DNA of 64,000 bases from Acidobacteriota bacterium (GTDB lineage: Bacteria > Acidobacteriota > Vicinamibacteria > Vicinamibacterales > UBA2999), in the NCBI GenBank assembly GCA_947465645.1, contig CANIBQ010000021.1, forward strand, positions 1-64,000, in the 5' to 3' direction. The notes beneath the pieces were generated by a model that was given only the letters and a program-made list of their open reading frames with translations, searched no databases and was not told where the DNA came from. Shown here piece by piece: positions 15,968-23,805 of the stretch (positions are counted from its first letter, which is position 1; every line of letters starts with the position of its first letter). Position numbers and translations under genes: made by a program.

Positions 15968-16117
15968 CTACCGGCCGACCAGGATCAGGATGCCGGCCAC
16001 CAGCGCCAGCACGGCGGTGACGATGCCGGGGATGGGGAGTGGGGCGAGCCCGGCGAGGCCGGTCAAGATCAACCAGATCGCGAGGAGAAGCATTCCAGCG
16101 CTGCGCGTGACGGCCAT
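15968..16117 (-). CDS. Small two-helix membrane protein
   Basis: 49 residues from ATG 16117 to TAG 15968. Almost the whole protein is two hydrophobic segments (LLLAIWLILTGLAGLAPL and IVTAVLALVAGILILVG) joined by a proline turn. GAGG lies about ten bases upstream. Tiny inner-membrane proteins of this form are common and mostly uncharacterised. It lies between the DsbA-family gene and the 173-residue unknown. Confidence 0.6.
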   Translation of the reverse strand: MAVTRSAGMLLLAIWLILTGLAGLAPLPIPGIVTAVLALVAGILILVGR

Positions 16118-16158
16118 GTGTGTGTACCTCGCTTACAGCATAACGCCGCCGCGCCGTT

Positions 16159-16827
16159 CTACTTGATGGGCTGGATCCTGACCGCTGCCGGAAGAGTGGT
16201 TGCCGCCGCACGCGCGAGCGCGTCTGCGAAGACCTCGGTCGGTTGCGCCCCCGACACGCCGTAGCGGCTGTCGATGACGAAGAACGGGACGCCGCTGGCG
16301 CCGTAGGCGCGCGCCTGCTGGTTGTCCTCGCGGACCGCGTCCGCGTACGTCCCTTCGTCGAGCACTCGCCGAACCTCCTCCGCCTCCAGCCCCGCGTCCA
16401 CCGCCAGCGTGACGAGCGAGTCGCGATCGAAGATGGAACGCTGCTCGGTGAAGTGGGCGCGGTAGAGGCGCTCGATCACGCGCTCCTGGACGCCGCGCGC
16501 CCGCGCCAGGTGCACCACGCGGTGGGCGTCGATGGTGTTTCCGGTGACGCCGCCCTGCAGCCGGAACTCGAGGCCTTCACCGGCGGCGGTCTCTTCCATC
16601 TTCACCTGCGCGGCCAGCGCCTGGGCATCGCTCATGCCGTACTTCGTCATCAGATTCGCGCGGTGATCCCGGACCTGCCCTGGCACGCTTGACGGGTCGA
16701 GCTGAAAAGACCGATGGACGATCTCGACCTGATCGCGGTGCGCGAACGCATCGAGCGCGCGCTCGAACCTGCGCTTGCCGATGTAGCACCACGGACAGAC
16801 GATGTCGGACCAGATGTCGATGCGCAT
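16159..16827 (-). CDS. DsbA-family oxidoreductase (FrnE-like)
   Basis: 222 residues without signal peptide, so cytoplasmic. A thioredoxin-fold CPWC motif (Cys11, Cys14) sits in MRIDIWSDIVCPWCYIGKRR. A helical insertion follows, and the cis-proline loop is GVPFFVID near residue 185. This arrangement is typical of the FrnE/2-hydroxychromene-2-carboxylate-isomerase-like branch of the DsbA superfamily, linked to polyketide biosynthesis in some actinomycetes and to stress redox repair elsewhere. It follows the hydroxyacid dehydrogenase gene by 31 bp and may be read from the same promoter. Confidence 0.88.
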   Translation of the reverse strand: MRIDIWSDIVCPWCYIGKRRFERALDAFAHRDQVEIVHRSFQLDPSSVPGQVRDHRANLMTKYGMSDAQALAAQVKMEETAAGEGLEFRLQGGVTGNTIDAHRVVHLARARGVQERVIERLYRAHFTEQRSIFDRDSLVTLAVDAGLEAEEVRRVLDEGTYADAVREDNQQARAYGASGVPFFVIDSRYGVSGAQPTEVFADALARAAATTLPAAVRIQPIK

Positions 16828-16858
16828 GAAGAAGGGGGAAGGGGGAAGGGGTTAGAGG

Positions 16859-17800
16859 TTAGTGGTCGAAGCGGGGCACTTCCTGGCCGTCGAGGTATGC
16901 GAGCAGAACGTCGGACGCCGCGTCGGCGAACCGGGCATAGCCGTCGTCGGTCGGCCAGCCGATGTGCGGTGAAAGAACGACGTTCGGGAGCGTGGTGAGG
17001 GGATGGCCGGCCGGAAGCGGTTCGACGTCGAAGACATCCAGGGCCGCGCCGGCGATTCGGCGCTCGGTCAGCGCCGAAACCAGCGCCGCTTCGTCGACGA
17101 TCGGGCCGCGTGCCGTGTTGACGAGGTAGGCGGTCGGCTTCATCAGGCCGATGCGGCGCGCGTCGAGCAGTCCCCGCGAGCCGGCGTTGAGCGTCGAGTG
17201 AATGGTGACCACGTCCGCGCGTGCAAGGAGATCGTCCAGCTCGCACGCCTGGGCGCCCGCGTGCGCCGCGCGCGCCGGGGTCAGCGACGGGCTCCACCCG
17301 AGGACCCGCATCCCGAAGGCCGTTCCAAGGCGCGCGACATGCTGCCCAATCCGCCCCAGGCCAATGATTCCGAGTGACTTCCCGTGGAGCACCGGCGTGG
17401 ACGGCGTGGGCCATCGTCCATCTCTCACGGCGCGATCGCCGGCGGGAATCTGCCGCATGACGGCGACCGCGAGCCCGATCGCGAGCTCCGCCGCGCCGAC
17501 CGAATACCCGCCCGACGCCTTGGCGACGACGACACCGCGTTCGTGCGCGGCGGCGAGATCGATGTGCGCGGCATGATTGCCGGTCTGGGCGATGACCCGC
17601 AGGTCGGGAAGCTGTTGCAACAGCTCCCGGGTGAAGCGCGTCCGCTCGCGGTTGGCGATCAGCGCATCGAAGCCCGCCAGGGCCGACGGCTCGCCGAACG
17701 GCGCCGTGAAGATCCGGACGTCGGCGCGCTCCCGCAACCGGCGGATCCCATCCGTCTGCCCGTAGGCGTCGTGGATATCGTCGAGGAGTGCGACGCGCAT
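16859..17800 (-). CDS. D-2-hydroxyacid dehydrogenase (NAD-dependent)
   Basis: 313 residues from ATG 17800, which overlaps the permease stop by one base (TGATG). It has the two-domain D-isomer dehydrogenase layout: an N-terminal catalytic part (TGNHAAHIDLAAAHERGV), Rossmann motif SLGIIGLGRIGQHVARLG, the conserved VNTARGPIVDEAALVSAL, catalytic Glu in DVFDVEPLP, and catalytic His in LSPHIGWPT. It oxidises or reduces a 2-hydroxy/2-keto acid. It is the last gene of an overlapping operon with a MatC-type permease and an MmgE/PrpD protein, suggesting a catabolic pathway for a small organic acid. Confidence 0.9.
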   Translation of the reverse strand: MRVALLDDIHDAYGQTDGIRRLRERADVRIFTAPFGEPSALAGFDALIANRERTRFTRELLQQLPDLRVIAQTGNHAAHIDLAAAHERGVVVAKASGGYSVGAAELAIGLAVAVMRQIPAGDRAVRDGRWPTPSTPVLHGKSLGIIGLGRIGQHVARLGTAFGMRVLGWSPSLTPARAAHAGAQACELDDLLARADVVTIHSTLNAGSRGLLDARRIGLMKPTAYLVNTARGPIVDEAALVSALTERRIAGAALDVFDVEPLPAGHPLTTLPNVVLSPHIGWPTDDGYARFADAASDVLLAYLDGQEVPRFDH

Positions 17801-19044
17801 CACCCGAACAGCAGCCAGCAGATGGCCGCCCCGGCAACCGACATCGAGAGTCCCCAGATCAGCAGCGCATTGAACAGCTTGCGCGTGTCGGTGCCCGCGG
17901 CGGCGCCGGCCATGAAGAGCGCGCCGACGGTGGACAACGCCGAGAGGTCGGGAAGGCTGGCGCCGACGTTCATCGACAATGCGATCGGCAGCGGCGCCAT
18001 GCCGCCGAGCCGCTCGGCCAGTTGCGGCACCATCGGCAGGAAGGCCGGCAGCACCACTCCCGACGTGCTGCTGTACACGGAGACGATGCCGGTGCCGAAC
18101 GCAACGATCGGCGCGACGGTGTCGGGAGTTGACACGTTCGCCAGCCCGGTCGTGAACAGCTCCAGCCCCCCGGTGCTCTCGAGCATCGAGATCAGCACCG
18201 ATACGCCGGTGACCATCAGGATCACGCCCCACGGCATCTTCTTGATCGCCTTCGACTCGTCCACCGTTTTGAGCAGCGTCAGGATCGACGCGACGATCAG
18301 GGCGACCATCCCGACGTCAAATCCGAACCCGGCGACCGCAGCGATCAGGGTGATGATGCCGGCCAGGGTCAGCCAGTGCGGCGTGTCCATGGGACCCGCA
18401 TCCGGATCTTCCGCCTGCACCACGACATCGTCGCGCCGCTTGAAGAGGCGCCAGCCGCCCAGCACCAGGAAGCCGCCGAAGCCGACGATGGTGTGCGCGA
18501 GCGCGTTGTAGGCAAACGTCTGCCATTCATAGCCCGACAGCCCGATGCGATCCATCACGCCGTTGGCGACGATGCCGGTGGGCGCGAAGGGGGAGAGCGT
18601 GCCGGCCAGCGCGCCGTTGCCGGCCATGATCGCCATCAGCAGCGGCGGGATGCCGGCGCGGCCGGCCACCGCCATCGCGGGCGGCGCGAGCAGCGCGCTC
18701 GCCGGGGTCGCGCCTGCGCCGATGGTCGCGATCACCAGGCCGAGGCCGAAGAACATGATCGGCAGCACGCCGGCGTGGCCGCGGCAGACACGCACCGCCG
18801 CGCCGGTGACGCGCGCCAGCGTGCCGTTGGTTTCAGCGATGCTGAAGAGCAGCGTCACGCCAATCAGCGTGACCAGCAGCGGGGTGGGGAAGCCCTCGAG
18901 GACCATGGCCACCGACATCCCGCCAAGGAAGACGCCGACGATCAGCGCCATCGCCAGCGCGAGGACGCCGACATTGATCGCGGTGGTGCAACTGAGCGCC
19001 ACCGCCAGCACCAGCGCGGCGACGGAGACCCAGGCGAGGTTCAT
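17800..19044 (-). CDS. Dicarboxylate-type permease (MatC/SLC13-like)
   Basis: 414 residues from ATG 19044; its first bases overlap the stop of the upstream MmgE/PrpD gene (ATGA). About eleven hydrophobic segments are visible. The N-terminal half has the MatC-like pattern (ALAMALIVGVFLGGMSVAMV; IATIGAGATPASALLAPPAM), and a second set ends with VSVYSSTSGVVLPAFLPMVP. Relatives carry malonate, citrate or C4-dicarboxylates. Translational coupling on both sides ties it to the enzymes of the operon; the carried acid is probably their substrate. Confidence 0.85.
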   Translation of the reverse strand: MNLAWVSVAALVLAVALSCTTAINVGVLALAMALIVGVFLGGMSVAMVLEGFPTPLLVTLIGVTLLFSIAETNGTLARVTGAAVRVCRGHAGVLPIMFFGLGLVIATIGAGATPASALLAPPAMAVAGRAGIPPLLMAIMAGNGALAGTLSPFAPTGIVANGVMDRIGLSGYEWQTFAYNALAHTIVGFGGFLVLGGWRLFKRRDDVVVQAEDPDAGPMDTPHWLTLAGIITLIAAVAGFGFDVGMVALIVASILTLLKTVDESKAIKKMPWGVILMVTGVSVLISMLESTGGLELFTTGLANVSTPDTVAPIVAFGTGIVSVYSSTSGVVLPAFLPMVPQLAERLGGMAPLPIALSMNVGASLPDLSALSTVGALFMAGAAAGTDTRKLFNALLIWGLSMSVAGAAICWLLFG

Positions 19045-20486
19045 CGACTCCCCACGGGCAAGGACGCCGTGGCGCGAGGCGCCGCGGACGCCAGCACCCG
19101 CGCGAGCTCCGAGATGTCCGCGACCTGCTCGATCGACTCCACCATCGACAGCGTCTGCGCCATCGCCGGATCCGGCAGGACGAGCGCCGCGCACTCGGTG
19201 AACTTCTCGTGCAGCTCCTCGCGCGTGAACGGACGATCGGGTCCACCGCGGTAGCGCTCGTCCGCGTGCTCGACCAGCGTGCGGCCGTCCGTGAGATCGA
19301 CTTCAACGGTGCTCCGGATCTTCTCGAACCCGCGCGCCTCGATCTCGGGGTCCAGGACCCGCTCGACCTTCGCCATCATCGCCTGGCACTCGGCGCTGCG
19401 CACGAACTCGTCGGTGAATTCGTGGATCCCGGCCCGGCGCCGCAGCGCGATCGCCGAGACCATGAAGGCGGGGGAGAATTTCGCTTCGAGCTCGGTGGTG
19501 GCGATCGGATAGCGCAGGGGATTCATGATGTTCGACCCGGCGCGCACGCGGATCGCCTTGATCTGTTCCGGTTTGACGTCGCTCGCGATCACCAGCTTCC
19601 GCATCGCGTCCATCGTCGGATGCCCGAGCACGCCGCAGGGATACGGCTTGATCGAGACGCCGGGCGAGACGATGGTGTGCGGGTTGCCGAGCTTGCCGAT
19701 GATGCGGCCCGGGTCGAACCCTTCACCGAAGCTGAAGATCTGGAAGAAGCCCCACGGACCGTCGAGGCCGTCCTTCGAGCCGGTGAACCCCTTGCTCGCG
19801 AGCTCGGCGGCCATGACGCCGTTCTGCGCCGCGCGGCCGACGTGCAGCGGCTTGGTCATCGTCCCGAAATTTGCGCGGATGCCGGAGGCGAGGCTGGCCG
19901 CGATCGAGATCGCGTTCGCCGTGGCCTCGGCGTCGAGCTTCAGCAGCTTTGCCGTGGCGGCCATGGCCCCGAAGGTCCCGATGGTGCCGGACGAATGGAA
20001 TCCCTTCTTGTAGTGGTTGGGATGGATCGACTCGGCGATCTTGCACTCGACCTCGAACCCGGTGAGAAACGCCTCGAGGAACTGCGCGCCCGAGGCGCGC
20101 TGCCGTTCGCCAATCGCCAGCGCCGCGCACATCGGCGGCAACGTCGGGTGCGTGAGGAGCCCGAAGATGCGATCCGCCGTCGTCGAGAGCTGGGTGTCGT
20201 CCCAGTCCATCGCGTGGCCGCTGGCGCCGTTGGCAAACGCGGCGTTGGCAGCGGTGGTGCGAAATGGCTCGGCGGCGAAGGCAGTGGCCTCGGCTGTTCC
20301 GCTCGAGGCTTTGATGTATTGGTGAACGATTCCGCTGCCTTCGGTAGTGGATCCGGCGAGAACGACGCCCAGGCCATCGATCAGGCAGCGCTTGCCGAGG
20401 GCAATCGCCTCGGCCGGAAAATCCCGCCCCCGCGCCTGCGTGATGAAATCCACAACAGCGGCGGTGGCACGAGTCGACTCAGTCAT
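19041..20486 (-). CDS. MmgE/PrpD family protein (2-methylcitrate dehydratase-like)
   Basis: 481 residues from ATG 20486. It shows the full MmgE/PrpD fold: helical N-terminus (ALGKRCLIDGLGVVLAGS), NGASGHAMDWDDTQ, HSSGTIGTFGAMAATAKLL, KPLHVGRAAQNGVMAAELA, KPYPCGVLGHPTMDA, and a C-terminal lid (EVDLTDGRTLVEHADERYRG). Known members are 2-methylcitrate, aconitate or iminodisuccinate-type lyases and cis-aconitate decarboxylases. No prpB/prpC lies nearby, so propionate catabolism is not supported. First gene of the three-gene operon; its start is only 22 bp from the divergent FKBP gene. Confidence 0.9.
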   Translation of the reverse strand: MTESTRATAAVVDFITQARGRDFPAEAIALGKRCLIDGLGVVLAGSTTEGSGIVHQYIKASSGTAEATAFAAEPFRTTAANAAFANGASGHAMDWDDTQLSTTADRIFGLLTHPTLPPMCAALAIGERQRASGAQFLEAFLTGFEVECKIAESIHPNHYKKGFHSSGTIGTFGAMAATAKLLKLDAEATANAISIAASLASGIRANFGTMTKPLHVGRAAQNGVMAAELASKGFTGSKDGLDGPWGFFQIFSFGEGFDPGRIIGKLGNPHTIVSPGVSIKPYPCGVLGHPTMDAMRKLVIASDVKPEQIKAIRVRAGSNIMNPLRYPIATTELEAKFSPAFMVSAIALRRRAGIHEFTDEFVRSAECQAMMAKVERVLDPEIEARGFEKIRSTVEVDLTDGRTLVEHADERYRGGPDRPFTREELHEKFTECAALVLPDPAMAQTLSMVESIEQVADISELARVLASAAPRATASLPVGSR

Positions 20487-20508
20487 GTCGCGTATTATCC
20501 TTGAAGTC

Positions 20509-20961
20509 ATGATTCGTATGCCTCTCCGGACCCTGGTCGCGCTGACACTTGCTTCCGCCCTCGTCTCCGCCTGCGGCGGCGGTGATTCCGAGACATCGCC
20601 TTCACCACCCGGCGCGCCGTACTCGCAGACCGACGAGCGCGTCGGCACCGGTACAGAGGTCACCGCCGGCCGGACGGCGACGGTCAACTATTCGGGGTGG
20701 CTCTACGCTCCAACCCAGCCTGAGCAGAAGGGGACGCTGTTCGATTCCTCGACTTCACCTGGGCGGACGCCGTTCGTGTTTGCGGTGGGCACCGCCAACG
20801 TGATTCGGGGTTGGCATCAAGGGGTGCCGGGGATGAGGGTGGGTGGCCTGCGGCGGCTCGTTCTGCCGCCAGAGCTCGCCTACGGTTCGGCGGGAAGCCC
20901 CCCGGCGATCCCGCCTAACTCCACGCTGGTGTTCGACATCGAGCTACTGGCGGTTCAGTAA
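20509..20961 (+). CDS. FKBP-type peptidyl-prolyl isomerase, lipoprotein
   Basis: 150 residues from ATG 20509 (an in-frame ATG at 20485 would overlap the divergent gene). Signal peptide with lipobox LVSAC (Cys22), then a low-complexity linker and one FKBP domain: ATVNYSGWLY, TLFDSSTSPGRTPFVFAVGT, VIRGWHQGVPGMRVGGLRRL, PPELAYG, and the terminal PPNSTLVFDIELLAVQ. It catalyses prolyl isomerisation during folding of exported proteins at the membrane. TATTAT (20492-20497) could be a -10 box giving a nearly leaderless transcript. Confidence 0.93.
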   Translation: MIRMPLRTLVALTLASALVSACGGGDSETSPSPPGAPYSQTDERVGTGTEVTAGRTATVNYSGWLYAPTQPEQKGTLFDSSTSPGRTPFVFAVGTANVIRGWHQGVPGMRVGGLRRLVLPPELAYGSAGSPPAIPPNSTLVFDIELLAVQ

Positions 20962-21029
20962 AGTCCGCAAATAAAGATCGAACGTCGAGCTTGCGATCCG
21001 GCTGGGGCGTCCCCATACTCAGGGGGTCC

Positions 21030-21383
21030 ATGGCAGATCTAGCGTCTTCCCCGGTGCCCGGTCCCCAGTCCCACGCAGGGCTTGGCGCCGTGCGTGAGGC
21101 ATGGCTCTTCACCCGCGGCGGCAAATCCGTCCGGATCGTCCGCGCGGGCTCGAACTCCCGCATGTTCCTCCACGTCTACGGGCCCGACCACGCGATCGAC
21201 ACGCAGACCTTCGACGATGCGATCTGCTGCATGCGGTACCAGTCCGAGGTCGAGCGGAAGCTCGTCGCCGAGGGTTTTTCGCTCGATCGATTCGCGGTCG
21301 AGCGTCGCAGCGGATCCGACCGGCGCGGCGCGGCCCGCGGCACCGACCGGCGGCTCAGCCTGGCCCCGCCGCCGTCGGCGTAA
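21030..21383 (+). CDS. Conserved hypothetical protein
   Basis: 117 residues from ATG 21030 with AGGGGG upstream. There is no signal or membrane segment. The middle (REAWLFTRGGKSVRIVRAGS, MFLHVYGPDHAIDTQTFDDA) looks like a small beta-alpha fold, followed by a helix with two cysteines (ICCMRYQSEVERKLVAEGF). The C-terminus carries a repeated arginine motif (RRSGSDRRG, GTDRR). No known family was recognised. It stands alone between the FKBP gene and the DUF5916 gene. Confidence 0.6.
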   Translation: MADLASSPVPGPQSHAGLGAVREAWLFTRGGKSVRIVRAGSNSRMFLHVYGPDHAIDTQTFDDAICCMRYQSEVERKLVAEGFSLDRFAVERRSGSDRRGAARGTDRRLSLAPPPSA

Positions 21384-21389
21384 CGTGAA

Positions 21390-21420
21390 CCGGAGGCCTG
21401 AAGGCCTCCGCCTACCACGG
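21390..21420. repeat. REP-like hairpin, stem variant B
   Basis: Stem GGAGGCC/GGCCTCC (21392-21398 with 21403-21409), loop TGAA, then GCCTACCACGG. Same loop and CTAC tail as the copies near 14.6 kb, but a different, still fully paired stem. Confidence 0.7.
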
Positions 21421-21443
21421 GTACAATCAACTTCTTCCATTCA

Positions 21444-23714
21444 GTGCATTTACGTACAGCGCATTTTCTTGTCGCCGCGGCGCTCGTGTGGCTGCCCTCG
21501 GCCGCCACCGCAGCCCCCCAGGGCGGACCGCTGGGCGCGCTCGTGCTCGACGGGCCTCCGGCGCCGGTGCCTCCGGCGGTGGTGACTCGCGACGTCGAGG
21601 GCCACGTCACGATCCGCGCGATCCGGCTTGCCGAGCCGTTCGTGCTCGACGGCCGGCTCGACGATCGCCTGTATCGCGACACGGAACCGATCGCCGGGTT
21701 CGTCCAGCAGGAGCCCAACGAAGACCAGCCGGCGACCGAGAAGACGGAGGTCTGGGTCGCCTATGACGACGCCGCGCTGTACGTGGGCGCGCGGCTGTGG
21801 GAGAGCGATTCGTCAAAGCGCGTGATGAGCGACATGCGCCGCGACGCGAGCAACCTGTACAACAACGATCACTTCGCGGTGATGCTGGACACGTTCTACG
21901 ACCGCCGCAACGGCTACGTGTTTTTCGCGAACGCGCAGGGCGGGATGACCGACGCGCAGGTGGCCAACGAGAACGCCAACGCTGACTGGAACGCCTTCTG
22001 GGAGACGAAATCGGCGGACTTCGACGGAGGCTGGACAATCGAGTTCCGCATCCCGTTCCGATCGATCCGGTTCAAGGAGGGGGGCCGCGCGTGGGGCATC
22101 AATTTCCGGCGCCTGGTGCGCTGGAAGACCGAGAGCTCCTTTCTCGCCCGCGTGCCCGCGTCCTACGGCACAGCAGGGCTCAACAAGGCGTCGGGTGCGG
22201 CGACGCTGGTCGGCATCGAATCCCCGACCAAGCTGCGGAATATCGACGTCAAGGCCTACGCGCTGGGCTCGACCGTTACCAATCGGACCGCGCGGCCGGT
22301 GATTTCGAACCAGGGTGATGGTAACGTCGGCCTCGACGCGCGGTGGGCGGCGACCCAGAGCTACGTCGTCGACTTCACCTACAACACCGACTTCGCGCAG
22401 GTCGAAGACGACGAGCAGCAGGTCAACCTGACACGCTTCTCGCTGCAGTATCCGGAGAAGCGCGAGTTCTTCCTCGAAGGCGACCCGTTTTTCGGTTTCG
22501 GCACCCAGAGCGGGGCGCAGGGCAACAACCCGGAAATCCCGACGATTTTTTTCAGCCGCCGGATTGGACTCGAGAACGGCGGCGTCGTCCCGATCGTCGG
22601 CGGCGGGCGGCTGCTCGGCCGCAGCGGGCGCAACCAGGTCGGGATCCTGCAGATGCGCACCGGTGAGGTGCCGGCGCTCAGGGCGGTCGCGACCGATTAT
22701 TCCGCCGTCAGGGTGCAGCGCGAGATCCTGCGCCGCAGCCGGATCGGCGTGATCGGCACGCGCCGGGCGCCTTCCGCCAACGGCGCGCAGAACTACGCGT
22801 ACGGCGCCGACGCGGTGCTCCAGTTCTACGACAACATCCAATTCATCGAGTACATCGCCAGGACCAGCACGCCAGGCCGCACCGGCAACGATCTGAGTCA
22901 TCGGAGCCGCTTCATCTGGAACGCGGATCGCTGGGGTATCGACGTCGAGCACATGGGCGCCGGCGCGGATTTCAATCCGGAGATCGGATACGTGCGTCGC
23001 CCGGAAGGGTTCCAGCGCACCCACGGGTTTTTCAGGTTCAGTCCCCGGCCGCGGAATATTCCCGGCGTGCGCAAGGTGTTCTACCAGGCCAACGTCGAGC
23101 ATTTCACCGACGCCGCGGGGCATCGGCTCGAGAGCCGCGACCAGCAGGGCACCGTGCGCGTCGATTTCAACCGCGGCGATCGGACGCAGGTGGAGATCTC
23201 GCGCAGCTACGAGCTGATTCGGGAGGCGTTCACGCTGGCCAAGGGCGTGCGCGTTCCCGTCGGCGGGTACGGCTTCCAGCAGGTGCAGGGGAGTTACACG
23301 TTCGGCCCGCAGCGGAAGGTGAGCGGCACGGCGACGGCGGTGTACGGCAGCTTTTACGACGGCATGGTCGGCGAGGTGAGCTGGCGGAGCCGGGTCGAGT
23401 TCTCCCCGCAGTTCTATGCCGAGCCGACGGTGACGTGGAACCGCGTGGACGTGCCGTGGGGCCGCGGCTTGTCGAACCTGCTCAGCAGCCGGCTCACGTA
23501 TACGCTCACGCCGCGCATGTTCGTGTCGGGCCTGGTGCAGTACCAGTCGCGCACCGATTCGGTCTCGACCAACGCGCGCTTCCGCTGGGAGTATCGCCCG
23601 GGCAGCGAACTGTTCGTCGTCTACAGTGACGGGCGGACGACGCTCAGCCGCGCGATTCCGGATCTGCAGAACCGCAGCTTCGTCGTGAAGCTGACCCGGC
23701 TGTTTCAGTTCTAA
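21444..23714 (+). CDS. DUF5916 outer-membrane protein with CBM9-like N-terminal domain
   Basis: 756 residues from GTG 21444. Signal peptide ends at TAAPQ. Residues about 60-230 are a carbohydrate-binding-module-9-like domain (VLDGRLDDRLYRDTEPI, TEVWVAYDDAALYVGARLWE, WTIEFRIPFRSIRF). The rest is DUF5916, a beta-barrel type region with alternating strands, the YPEKREFFLEGDPFFGFG hallmark and a terminal aromatic FVVKLTRLFQF that fits outer-membrane barrel recognition. Such proteins are common in Acidobacteriota and Bacteroidota; the function is unknown. A TACAAT box (21422-21427) lies upstream. Confidence 0.88.
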   Translation: MHLRTAHFLVAAALVWLPSAATAAPQGGPLGALVLDGPPAPVPPAVVTRDVEGHVTIRAIRLAEPFVLDGRLDDRLYRDTEPIAGFVQQEPNEDQPATEKTEVWVAYDDAALYVGARLWESDSSKRVMSDMRRDASNLYNNDHFAVMLDTFYDRRNGYVFFANAQGGMTDAQVANENANADWNAFWETKSADFDGGWTIEFRIPFRSIRFKEGGRAWGINFRRLVRWKTESSFLARVPASYGTAGLNKASGAATLVGIESPTKLRNIDVKAYALGSTVTNRTARPVISNQGDGNVGLDARWAATQSYVVDFTYNTDFAQVEDDEQQVNLTRFSLQYPEKREFFLEGDPFFGFGTQSGAQGNNPEIPTIFFSRRIGLENGGVVPIVGGGRLLGRSGRNQVGILQMRTGEVPALRAVATDYSAVRVQREILRRSRIGVIGTRRAPSANGAQNYAYGADAVLQFYDNIQFIEYIARTSTPGRTGNDLSHRSRFIWNADRWGIDVEHMGAGADFNPEIGYVRRPEGFQRTHGFFRFSPRPRNIPGVRKVFYQANVEHFTDAAGHRLESRDQQGTVRVDFNRGDRTQVEISRSYELIREAFTLAKGVRVPVGGYGFQQVQGSYTFGPQRKVSGTATAVYGSFYDGMVGEVSWRSRVEFSPQFYAEPTVTWNRVDVPWGRGLSNLLSSRLTYTLTPRMFVSGLVQYQSRTDSVSTNARFRWEYRPGSELFVVYSDGRTTLSRAIPDLQNRSFVVKLTRLFQF

Positions 23715-23729
23715 CCGCCATCACGACGT

Positions 23730-23757
23730 CGTAGCGCGCAGGCTTCAGCCTGCGCGG
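23730..23757. repeat. REP-like hairpin, stem variant C
   Basis: Stem CGCGCAGGC/GCCTGCGCG (23735-23743 with 23748-23756). On the minus strand the loop is TGAA and the tail is CTACGAC. Same family layout as at 14.6 and 21.4 kb. Confidence 0.7.
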
Positions 23758-23760
23758 GGT

Positions 23761-23766
23761 TATAAT
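23761..23766 (+). promoter_or_regulatory. Putative -10 box
   Basis: A perfect TATAAT 40 bp upstream of the beta-propeller start at 23806, directly after the REP-like hairpin. No convincing -35 box is seen because the hairpin occupies that place. Confidence 0.5.
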
Positions 23767-23805
23767 CTCGCGTTTCCACCGTTCTTTCCTGGAGAAAAAA
23801 TCGAT

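Noticed and set aside
16859..18232. A 457-codon frame fusing the hydroxyacid dehydrogenase to upstream sequence
   Set aside because: The extra 144 codons are a shadow of the permease gene; dehydrogenase homology starts at ATG 17800.
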